Assembly (NCBI RefSeq): GCF_001294645.1
Contig: NZ_CP011868.1
Location: 682,001-746,000 of the forward strand
From: Pseudonocardia sp. HH130629-09
GTDB lineage: Bacteria; Actinomycetota; Actinomycetes; Mycobacteriales; Pseudonocardiaceae
Length of the DNA stretch: 64,000 nucleotides
Direction of reading: 5' to 3'
Made by a program: the position numbers and the translations under genes. Below are positions 55,186 to 62,469 of this stretch, in pieces (position 1 is the first letter of the stretch; every line of letters starts with the position of its first letter). Below the pieces are notes generated by a model, which did not search any database, was not told the origin of the DNA, and was given only the letters and a program-made list of their open reading frames with translations.

Positions 55186-55290
55186 GCAGGGGTTCCCTGC
55201 GACGTGCGAACCCGGGGGCGTCCGCCCGCCCCGGCTGTGCCGGCCTGTCCCCGCTCTCCGGCCGCGTGCGCGCCCTCCGGCGGCACGTCC

Positions 55291-55355
55291 GGCCGTGAAC
55301 CCCGGCCGTGAACCCCGGCCGTGAACCCCGGCCGTGAACCCCGGCCGTGAACCCC
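55291..55355. repeat. 13-bp tandem repeat, five copies
   Basis: GGCCGTGAACCCC is repeated five times without error, then decays. The unit is not a multiple of three, so it is non-coding. It lies between the inverted repeat and the first IS256-type element. Confidence 0.92.
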
Positions 55356-55426
55356 GGCCGCGGTCCTCGGCTGCGGTGCTCGGGTGCGCTGGGGCGGGTC
55401 CGTCGTCCGGAGTGGCGTCCACCAAG

Positions 55427-56834
55427 GTGGTGTGCGACCGGCCCGGTGACGAGCTGGTCGAGCTGTAGGGCGGCCACCGCGTGATCTTCTGAACGCCTCT
55501 CACAGCCCACAGAAGATGGATCACGCGATGACCGCACCCTCCAGTATCGACCCCACCGAGTTCCTGCACGAGCAGCTGTCCCAGGCGAGCCCGGATCTGC
55601 TGTGCCACATGTTGACCACGTTCATCAACACCCTGATGTCCGCCGACGCCGACTCGGTGTGCGGCGCGGCCTGGGGCGAGCGTTCCGAGGCTCGCACGAA
55701 CACCCGCAACGGCTACCGCCACCGCGACTTCGACACCCGCGCTGGCACGATCGACGTGGCGATCCCCAAGCTGCGCAACGGCTCCTACTTCCCCGACTGG
55801 TTGCTGGAGCGTCGTCGCCGGGCGGAGCGGGCCCTGACCACGGTGGTCGCGACCTGCTACCTGCTCGGGGTCTCGACGCGGCGGATGGAGAAACTCGTCG
55901 ACTCCCTGGGCATCACGAGGTTGTCGAAGTCGCAGGTCTCAGAGATGGTCCGGGACCTCGACGGCCAAGTCGAGCAGTTCCGGACGCGTCCGCTCGACCA
56001 GGGCCCCTACACCTTCGTCGCCGCCGACGCGCTCGTGCTCAAAGTCCGCGAGGGCGGCCGGGTCGTGGCAGTCCACGCCCTGCTCGCCACCGGGGTCAAC
56101 GGCGACGGACACCGGGAGATCCTCGGCCTGCAGGTCAGCTCCGCCGAGGACGGCGCCGGCTGGCTGGGGTTCTTCCGCGACCTCACCGCCCGCGGTCTGA
56201 CCGGCGTCGCGCTGGTCACCAGCGACGCCCACGCCGGCTTGGTGTCCGCGATCGGGGCGACCCTGCCCGGCGCCGCCTGGCAGAGGTGCAGGACGCACTA
56301 CGCGGCGAACCTGATGGCTGCGACCCCGAAGCAGTCCTGGCCGTGGGTGCGGGCGTTGCTGCACTCGGTCTATGACCAGCCCGACGCCGCATCGGTGCAC
56401 GCCCAGTTCGACCGGGTCCTCGACGCCTTGGCCGACAAGCTCCCGAAGGTCGCCGAGCACCTCGACGCCGCCCGAGCCGACGTCCTGGCCTTCACCGGCT
56501 TCCCGAAAGAACTGTGGCGCCAGATCTGGTCGAACAACCCCTCCGAGCGCCTGAACCGTGAGATCCGGCGCCGCACCGACGTCGTCGGGATCTTCCCCGA
56601 CCGCGACTCCCTGATCCGCCTCGTCGGCGCGGTCCTGGCCGAGCAACACGACGAATGGGCCGAAGGACGCCGCTACCTCGGCCTCGACGTCCTCGCCCGC
56701 TCCCGCGTCACCAGGATCCCCGACACCGCCACCAGCGCTGAGGAGGCGACCTCGACCACCACCATCCCGGCGCTCAGCGCCTGACCGAACAAGAAGATCA
56801 CGCGGTCGTCGTCACACACCACGCCAGCGGACTT
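55427..56834 (+). mobile_element. IS256-family element A (boundaries approximate)
   Basis: Inward of the transposase, CCGCGTGATCTTCT (55477-55490) and its complement (56791-56804) are inverted. Farther out GTGGTGTGCGAC (55427) matches GTGGTGTGTGAC on the complement at 56811-56822. The right boundary cannot lie beyond 56834, where the IS1380 fragment begins. I did not find a convincing target duplication, so ends are approximate. Confidence 0.7.
55516..56784 (+). CDS. IS256-family (mutator-type) transposase A
   Basis: 422 residues. DDE motifs: TFVAADALVLKVREGGRV (Asp), ALVTSDAHAGLVSAI (Asp), SNNPSERLNREIRRRTDVVGIFPDRDSLIRLVGAVLAEQHDEW (Glu), with WQRCRTHYAANLM, the mutator CxxH signature. The start region MDHAMTAPSSIDPTEFLHEQLSQASPDLLCHMLTTFINTLMSADADSVCGAAWGERSEARTNTRNGYRHRDFDTRAGTIDVAIPKLRNGSYFPDWLLERRRRAE is typical. 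Intact. Confidence 0.93.
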   Translation: MDHAMTAPSSIDPTEFLHEQLSQASPDLLCHMLTTFINTLMSADADSVCGAAWGERSEARTNTRNGYRHRDFDTRAGTIDVAIPKLRNGSYFPDWLLERRRRAERALTTVVATCYLLGVSTRRMEKLVDSLGITRLSKSQVSEMVRDLDGQVEQFRTRPLDQGPYTFVAADALVLKVREGGRVVAVHALLATGVNGDGHREILGLQVSSAEDGAGWLGFFRDLTARGLTGVALVTSDAHAGLVSAIGATLPGAAWQRCRTHYAANLMAATPKQSWPWVRALLHSVYDQPDAASVHAQFDRVLDALADKLPKVAEHLDAARADVLAFTGFPKELWRQIWSNNPSERLNREIRRRTDVVGIFPDRDSLIRLVGAVLAEQHDEWAEGRRYLGLDVLARSRVTRIPDTATSAEEATSTTTIPALSA

Positions 56835-57366
56835 GACCTGGGCGAGCAGGTCCAGCGCGGTGGTGTGCACGTCACCGAGCCCGGTCTCCACCGCCGCCCA
56901 CTGCCCCTCGATGAACTTGCGCGCGAGCCCGGCGGCGGTCGTGGACGCCAACCCCGGCACCGGCGTGAGTGCCTGCCCGGCGGTGTCGGCGCGGTGCCGG
57001 TCCAGCCCGACCAGGAAGTCCTCCCCGCACAGCTGCGCCGCCGACATGCCGACCAGCATCTGCCCGGCGCTGCACCCGCGGTCGCGGTCCTTGATGGGCC
57101 CGACCGCGGCGTCGAGCTTGTCGATGATCCCGAGCCGGTCGATCAGTTCGGTCACCGCGGCCAGCCCGGAGAACCTGGTCAGCGCCGCGTCCGGCGCGCC
57201 GAGACGCACCCGCGCACACCGCGGGCGTCGCTTGCGTACTGTTCGCACCTGATAGGTGTCCTCTCAACCCGCAATGTCGTGTCGTCGCAAACACGATCAT
57301 CGCAGGTCAGCGGGCACCTATCGCCATCTCCCCAGTCCGGACACCAGCGCTACTCGCGGATTCGGG
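56835..57366 (-). mobile_element. IS1380-family fragment (532 bp)
   Basis: Corresponds base for base to 40176-40707 of the complete element: terminal repeat at 57350-57366 and the first 139 codons or so of the transposase on the minus strand from 57248. The rest is missing and the sequence passes directly into IS256 element A. Identity begins at GACCTGGGCGAG; the base before differs. Confidence 0.92.
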
Positions 57367-57373
57367 TCTGATG

Positions 57374-58778
57374 GGGCCTGTCTCGTGATCGGTGTTTCGG
57401 CGTCGTTGCTCAGTAGGTCTCGGCTCCCGGCCAGCGGTCACCGAACGTGATGGCGAACGCGTTGATCACGGGCTTCCAACGCATCGTCCACCTCGTGCGG
57501 CCCGTCCCGGTCGGGTCCAGGCTGCGAGTCACAAGATACAAGCATTTCATCGCAGCCTGCTCAGTGGGGAAATGACCACGCGCCCGCACCGCGCGCCGGT
57601 AGCGGGCGTTAAGCGATTCGATCGCATTCGTAGAGCAGATCACCCTTCGAATCTCGACGTCGTAGTCCAAGAACGGCACGAACTCTTCCCACGCGTTGCG
57701 CCATAGCCGGATCATCGCCGCGTACTTACGGCCCCATTTCTCGTCGAGCTCATCCATAGCGATAAGTGCTGCATTCGGGTTGGGCGCGGCATAGATTGGT
57801 TTGATGTCGCGCTTCACCGCGTCCCAGTCCTGTCGACCCACCAGCCGGAAAGTGTTTCGGATCAGGTGCACGACGCAGGTTTGGACAATGGTTTGCGGCC
57901 ACACGTTGGCCACGACCTCCGGGAGTCCTTTGAGGCCGTCGCAGACCAGGAACAGCACGTCACGCACGCCGCGGTTCTTCAGGTCGACCAGCACGCTCAT
58001 CCAGAACTTCGCGCCCTCACTGCCGACGCCCATCCACAGCCCCAGCACGTCCTTGCAGCCGTCCACGGTGACGCCGATGGCTGCGTAGACCGGCCGGTTG
58101 GCGACCTGCCCGTCCCGGACCTTGACGTGGACAGCGTCGATGAACACCGCGGCGTACACCGAATCCAACGGCCGACCAACCCAGTCATTCATCTCGGCGA
58201 CGACCTTGTCGGTGATCCGCGAGACCGTCTCCTTCGATACTGACGCCCCATAGATGTCAGCGAAATGTGCGGAAACCTCCCCGGTCGTCATCCCTTTCGC
58301 ATACAGCGACAGTACGACCTCGTCGACATCTGTGAGGCGCCGCTGACGCTTCTTCACGATCTGCGGCTCGAAAGTGCTGGCCCTGTCTCTCGGAACGTCG
58401 ATCTCCACGTCACCCGCGGCATCCGAGAGAACCGTCTTCGAGCGGGACCCGTTCCGCACGTTGGTGGATTCCCGGCCGGGGTCGGCCCGGTTCTTGTCGT
58501 GCCCGAGGTGCTCGGTCATCTCCTCGTTCAGCGCCGTTTCCAGAACATTCTTGGTAAAGAGCTTCAACAGGCCGTCCGGGCCGGTCAACGCCAGCCCGCG
58601 CGCCTTCGCCTCGGCCACCATCGCCGCCGCAGCGGCCCGCTCCGCCGACGCCTGCCGAGCAGGCTTCGGGTCACCCTCGCTTGGATCCACAAGGTCCGAT
58701 GTCATCACTGTCCGTGCCCATCTCGCCGGACCTCAGCCCGGCGTGTCGGGCCGAAAACACCGATCTTGAAACAGTCCC
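57374..58778 (-). mobile_element. IS256-family element B, about 1.4 kb
   Basis: Ends GGGCCTGTCTCGTGATCGG (57374) and, on the complement, GGGACTGTTTCAAGATCGG (58778) are imperfect inverted repeats of at least 25 bases that continue into TGTTT.CGGC. No 8-9 bp target duplication is visible (left flank TCTGATG, right flank GTTCCAGA), so the element mediated a deletion or one flank was exchanged. Confidence 0.82.
57410..58708 (-). CDS. IS256-family transposase B
   Basis: 432 residues, only distantly related to transposase A. DDE motifs: YAAVFIDAVHVKVRDGQVANRPVYAAIGV (Asp), FLVCDGLKGLPEVVANVWPQTIVQTCVVHLIRNTFRL (Asp and CxxH), RRVICSTNAIESLNARYRRAVRARGHFPTEQAAMKCLYL (Glu). Intact. Codon use is slightly less GC-rich than surrounding host genes, suggesting a different source. 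Confidence 0.93.
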   Translation of the reverse strand: MMTSDLVDPSEGDPKPARQASAERAAAAAMVAEAKARGLALTGPDGLLKLFTKNVLETALNEEMTEHLGHDKNRADPGRESTNVRNGSRSKTVLSDAAGDVEIDVPRDRASTFEPQIVKKRQRRLTDVDEVVLSLYAKGMTTGEVSAHFADIYGASVSKETVSRITDKVVAEMNDWVGRPLDSVYAAVFIDAVHVKVRDGQVANRPVYAAIGVTVDGCKDVLGLWMGVGSEGAKFWMSVLVDLKNRGVRDVLFLVCDGLKGLPEVVANVWPQTIVQTCVVHLIRNTFRLVGRQDWDAVKRDIKPIYAAPNPNAALIAMDELDEKWGRKYAAMIRLWRNAWEEFVPFLDYDVEIRRVICSTNAIESLNARYRRAVRARGHFPTEQAAMKCLYLVTRSLDPTGTGRTRWTMRWKPVINAFAITFGDRWPGAETY

Positions 58779-59411
58779 GTTCCAGATGCTGGCCGCCTAC
58801 CCGTGGGCGACGGTCACCGGCCTGCTCGTCATGGTCCTGGTCGCGATCTTCTTCGTCTCCGGCGCCGACGCCGCGTCGATCGTGATGGGCACCCTGTCCC
58901 AGCGCGGCACCGTCGAGCCCAGCAAGTGGGTGGTCGTCTTCTGGGGCGCCGCGATGGGCGCGGTCTCGGTGCTGATGCTGCTCACCGGGGGCGAGGACGC
59001 CCTGTCGGGCATCCAGAACCTCACGATCCTGGTCGCGGCACCGTTCGTGGTGATCATGGTGTTGCTGTGCGTGGCCCTGCACCGCGACGTCCGCCGTGAC
59101 CGGGTCATCCTGCGCGCGGTCAAGAGCGCCGAGGTGATGGAGCAGGCCGTCGACTGGGCGACCGACAACCACGGCGACGACTTCTACGTGAAGGTCGGCT
59201 CCTTCGCCAAGGACGATGGGGTCACCGCCGCGTACCCCGGGGAGCGGCCGTCCCGGTCGCGGCGGTCGACCCCCTGAGCGTCCCGGCGGACCCGCAGCGC
59301 CCCGACGGCGACGCGGCTCCGGCGGACGGCGACGCCACCCCGGTGGACGGCGACGCCACCCCGGTGGACGGCGACCGGGCCGCCCAGGTCACGACCGTCG
59401 AGCGCCACTGA
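58779..59411 (+). pseudogene. BCCT-family (betaine/choline) transporter, C-terminal remnant
   Basis: Begins at the IS256-B boundary with PFQMLAAYPWATVTGLLVMVLVAIFFVSGADAASIVMGTLSQRGTVEPSKWVVVFWGAAMGAVSVLMLLTGGEDALSGIQNLTILVAAPFVVIMVLLCVALHRDV, the last three TM segments of a BCCT carrier (SGADAASIVMG is the Na-site helix). A cytoplasmic tail follows. The frame stops at 59277, but another frame carries an acidic tail with a 7-residue repeat DGDATPV ending at 59411, so a one-base shift near 59240 is likely. The first 350-400 residues are missing from the window. Confidence 0.8.
59324..59365 (+). repeat. 21-bp tandem repeat in transporter tail
   Basis: Two perfect units and a third partial one begin GGACGGCGACGCC and encode DGDATPV. 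In-frame repeat at the end of the BCCT remnant. Confidence 0.8.
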
Positions 59412-59536
59412 GACGTCGGCACTGAGACGTCGGCACCGGGACGTCGGCACCGGGACGTCGGCACCGGGACGTCGGCACCGGGACGTCGGCGCCGGGACCC
59501 CGGCGCCGGGACCCCGGCGCCGGGACCCCGGCGCCG
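59411..59536. repeat. 14-bp tandem repeat array, nine units
   Basis: Six units of type GACGTCGGCACCGG and three of the variant GACCCCGGCGCCGG run head to tail. A unit of 14 cannot be coding. The array fills the space between the convergent BCCT remnant and pncA and merges into a terminator hairpin. Confidence 0.9.
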
Positions 59537-59561
59537 GCCGGGACGCGTTCCCGGCCGGCGC
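59531..59561 (-). terminator. terminator after pncA
   Basis: GCGCCGGCCGGGA and TCCCGGCCGGCGC form a perfect 13-bp stem with a 5-base loop, six bases beyond the pncA stop. Confidence 0.75.
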
Positions 59562-59566
59562 CCGGC

Positions 59567-60142
59567 TCAGGCCGTGCGGAGCTCCACGCCGGCCTCGGCC
59601 AGCTCGGCCAGCGCCCGCTCCGTCGTCTCCGGGGAGACCCCCGCGCAGTGGTGCAGCAGCACCGTCGTCGCGAGCCCGAGCCGTGCGGCGTCGAGCGCGG
59701 TCGCCCGGACGCAGTGGTCGGTCGCCAGGCCGACGACGTCGACCTCGGTCACCCCGCGCTCGCCCAGCCAGTCGCCCAGCGGCTGGCCCGACTCGTTGGC
59801 GCTCGCGCCCTCGAAGCCCGAGTAGGCAGCGGTGTAGGCGCCCTTGTCGAAGACGCACTCGATCGGCGCGACGTCCAGCGCCGGGTGGAACGACGCGCCC
59901 GGCGTCCCCGCGCGGCAGTGCGGCGGCCAGGAGTCGACGAAGTCCGGGGTGTCGGAGAAGTGCGGGCCCGGGTCCACGTGCACGTCCCGGGTGGCGACGA
60001 CGTGGTCGTAGGCCGTGCCGTCCCGGCCGCCGGTCGCGAGCGGCCCGATGCCGGCGGCGACGGCGGCCCCACCGGCCACCGCGAGGGCGCCGCCCTCGCA
60101 GAAGTCGTTCTGGACGTCGACGACGATCAACGCTCGGGCCAT
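59567..60142 (-). CDS. pncA: nicotinamidase/pyrazinamidase
   Basis: 191 residues. Catalytic triad Asp9 (VVDVQNDF), Lys100 (VFDKGAY) and Cys144 (ATDHCVRAT). Metal site Asp53, His55 and His61 in TRDVHVDPGPHF. Cleaves nicotinamide to nicotinate for NAD salvage. It begins three bases after the pncB stop, so pncB-pncA is an operon supplying and using nicotinate. Confidence 0.95.
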   Translation of the reverse strand: MARALIVVDVQNDFCEGGALAVAGGAAVAAGIGPLATGGRDGTAYDHVVATRDVHVDPGPHFSDTPDFVDSWPPHCRAGTPGASFHPALDVAPIECVFDKGAYTAAYSGFEGASANESGQPLGDWLGERGVTEVDVVGLATDHCVRATALDAARLGLATTVLLHHCAGVSPETTERALAELAEAGVELRTA

Positions 60143-60145
60143 GGC

Positions 60146-61432
60146 TCAGCTCCCGGTGAGGAAGGTGGTCGGGATCGCGGGCTCGCCGCGGGACAGTTTC
60201 AGCCCCTCCCACGGTACGGCGACCAGCGCCGTCCGCAGCCGCTCCCGGGCGGATTCCAGGCCGGTGACGGAGCCGTCGGCGACGATCTCGCCGCCCCGTA
60301 CCAGCGGCTCCGGCAGCACCCGGTCGTGCGGGCCGGGGACCGGATCGGTGCCGTAGGGGTACACGACCTCCTCGACCGCGGTGCCGGTCGGCTTGAACCG
60401 ACGCAGCGCCGCCTTGCGCCCGCCGCGGGACTCCTTCGCGCTCGACCGCTTGGACACCGGGCGCCCGTCGACCTCGACGAGCTTGTAGACCATCCCGGCC
60501 GTCGGCGAGCCCGACCCGGTGACCAAGGAGGTCCCCACGCCGTAGGAGTCGACCGGCTCGGCGCGCAGCGAGGCGATCGCGTACTCGTCGAGGTCGCCGG
60601 ACAGCACGATCCGGGTCCCGGTGGCACCGAGCGCGTCGAGCTGCTCGCGGGCCTGGCGGGCCAGTACGCCGAGGTCCCCGGAGTCGATGCGGACCGCACC
60701 CAGCCCGGGACCGGCGGCCGCGACGGCGTGTGAGATGCCGCGGCGGATGTCGTAGGTGTCGACGAGCAGCGTGGTGTCGGTGCCCAGGGCGGCGACCTGG
60801 CTGGCGAAGGCGGACGGCTCGTCGTCGTGCAGCAGGACCCAGGCGTGCGCGGCCGTGCCCGCTGTCGGGATGCCGTGCCGGGCACCGGCGGCGAGGTTCG
60901 ACGTCGTCGCGAAGCCCGCCAGGTACGCGGCCCGTGCGGAGGCCACGGCGGCCTCCTCGTGGGTGCGCCGCGAACCCATCTCGATCAGCGGCCGCCCGGC
61001 CGCCGCGGTCACCATCCGCGCCGCGGCCGAGGCGATCGCGCTGTCGTGGTTGTAGATCGACAGCGCGAGGGTCTCGAGGATCACCGCGTCGGCGAAGGTG
61101 CCGGTCACGGTGAGGACGGGGGAGCCGGGGAAGTACAGCTCGCCCTCCGGGTAGCCGTCGACGTCGCCGGAGAAGCGGTAGTCGCGGAGCCGGTCCAGGG
61201 TCGCCGCGTCGACGACCGGGGTGAGGAACTCCAGGTCGGCGTCGGAGAAGCGGAAGCGCGACAGCGCCTCCAGCAGCCGCCCCGTCCCGGCGACGACGCC
61301 GTAGCGGCGCCCGTCGGGGAGGCGGCGCGCGAACAGCTCGAAGACGCAGTGCCGTTCGGCGGTGCCGTCGGCGAGGGCCGCCGCCACCATCGTCAGCTCG
61401 TAGCGGTCGGTCAGCAGGGCCGTGCCGGTCAT
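60146..61432 (-). CDS. pncB: nicotinate phosphoribosyltransferase
   Basis: 428 residues from ATG 61432. [44 protein letters not shown] (start), [53 protein letters not shown] with the phosphorylated-histidine region, [35 protein letters not shown] and [47 protein letters not shown] are all family blocks. Makes nicotinate mononucleotide from nicotinate and PRPP. Divergent from clpS across 155 bases. Confidence 0.96.
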   Translation of the reverse strand: MTGTALLTDRYELTMVAAALADGTAERHCVFELFARRLPDGRRYGVVAGTGRLLEALSRFRFSDADLEFLTPVVDAATLDRLRDYRFSGDVDGYPEGELYFPGSPVLTVTGTFADAVILETLALSIYNHDSAIASAAARMVTAAAGRPLIEMGSRRTHEEAAVASARAAYLAGFATTSNLAAGARHGIPTAGTAAHAWVLLHDDEPSAFASQVAALGTDTTLLVDTYDIRRGISHAVAAAGPGLGAVRIDSGDLGVLARQAREQLDALGATGTRIVLSGDLDEYAIASLRAEPVDSYGVGTSLVTGSGSPTAGMVYKLVEVDGRPVSKRSSAKESRGGRKAALRRFKPTGTAVEEVVYPYGTDPVPGPHDRVLPEPLVRGGEIVADGSVTGLESARERLRTALVAVPWEGLKLSRGEPAIPTTFLTGS

Positions 61433-61504
61433 GGTCGGGAGCCTACGGCCGCGCCCGCCGACGTGGTCGGGGCCGCGCTGGTCGGTGCCGGAGCGGTCGG
61501 GCCG

Positions 61505-61540
61505 GTGTCGGGGGCCGTGTCGGGGGCCGTGTCGGGGGCT
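61505..61540. repeat. 12-bp tandem repeat between pncB and clpS
   Basis: GTGTCGGGGGCC three times (last unit ends CT) in the pncB-clpS intergenic region, upstream of both starts. It may reduce or modulate the divergent promoters. Confidence 0.8.
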
Positions 61541-61587
61541 GTGCGGTCGGGCCGGGACCGCCGTCCCGGCTGTGCCACCATGGGCGC

Positions 61588-61896
61588 ATGTCCGCGCCGT
61601 CACCAGCGCCGTCCCCGGCGCCCACCGAGCAGGTCACGCCCGACCTGGACGAGTCCGCCGGCCCCGACACGCCGTGGCAGGCCATCGTCTGGAACGACCC
61701 GGTCAACCTCATGTCGTACGTGACCTACGTGCTGCAGAAGGTGTTCCACTACCCCGAGGCGAAGGCCACCGCGTTGATGCTCGACGTGCACCACAAGGGA
61801 CGCGCCGCCGTGTCGGCCGGTGACAAGGACACCGTGGAGGGGCACGTCGCCCAGCTCCACGCGGCCGGCCTGTGGGCCACCATGCAGCGGGCCTGA
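61588..61896 (+). CDS. clpS: ATP-dependent Clp protease adaptor ClpS
   Basis: 102 residues: a Pro/Ser-rich tail, then [72 protein letters not shown]. The N-degron pocket residues (Asn-Asp in WNDPVN, Met, His-His-x-Gly) are recognisable. It hands N-degron substrates to ClpA/ClpC. Two bases separate it from the DUF2017 gene. Confidence 0.95.
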   Translation: MSAPSPAPSPAPTEQVTPDLDESAGPDTPWQAIVWNDPVNLMSYVTYVLQKVFHYPEAKATALMLDVHHKGRAAVSAGDKDTVEGHVAQLHAAGLWATMQRA

Positions 61897-61898
61897 GG

Positions 61899-62450
61899 GT
61901 GAACGGCTGGAAGCGCAGCGGCCGCGGTGACCGCGTCCGCTACACGTCCGGGTTCTCCGGCGAGGAGGCCGTCGTCCTGCGGGGGCTGTTCACCGAGATC
62001 CGCCAGATGCTCGCCGGTCGCGCCGAGTTCGCGTCCACCGACGAGCTCGCCGAGCTCACCGGTATCCGCACCGGCCCGACGTCGCGGCCGACCGACCGGG
62101 TGCTGGCCCGGCTGCTGCCGGACTTCACCACCGAGGACTCCGACCTCGCCGGCGGGATGCGCTCGCTGCACGAGCCGTCGCTGATCGAGGCCAAGGACGC
62201 CGCCGCGGCGACCGTGCTGGACACCCTGCCGGAGGCGGGTGGACGGCTGGAGCTCACCGAGGCCCAGGTCGACGCCTGGCTGGCCGCCCTCAACGACGTG
62301 CGGCTCGCGCTCGGCACCGCCCTCGACGTCAGCGAGGACATGCCCGAGCAGCTGCCCGACGACGACCCGCGGGCCCAGCACCTGGGCGTCTACCACTGGC
62401 TGACCTACGTGCAGGACTCCCTGGTCCGGGTTCGCGTCCGGGGGCTCTGA
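61899..62450 (+). CDS. DUF2017 protein, clpS-linked
   Basis: 183 residues from GTG 61899. Mostly helical and acidic; YTSGFSGEEAVVLRGLFTEIRQML, RVLARLLPDFTTEDSDLAGGMRSLHEPSLIEAKDAAAATVLDTLPEAGGRLELTEAQVDAWLAALNDVRLALGTAL and HLGVYHWLTYVQDSLV. The same gene follows clpS across actinobacteria. Biochemical role unknown; adaptor or regulator of proteolysis by association. Confidence 0.88.
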   Translation: MNGWKRSGRGDRVRYTSGFSGEEAVVLRGLFTEIRQMLAGRAEFASTDELAELTGIRTGPTSRPTDRVLARLLPDFTTEDSDLAGGMRSLHEPSLIEAKDAAAATVLDTLPEAGGRLELTEAQVDAWLAALNDVRLALGTALDVSEDMPEQLPDDDPRAQHLGVYHWLTYVQDSLVRVRVRGL

Positions 62451-62469
62451 CCCGACGGGTCGGGTCCCG

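Noticed and set aside
55291..55355. Possible CRISPR array in the 13-bp repeats
   Set aside because: Units are contiguous without spacers and far too short; no cas genes nearby.
59411..59536. Possible CRISPR array in the 14-bp repeats
   Set aside because: No spacers; simple tandem array.
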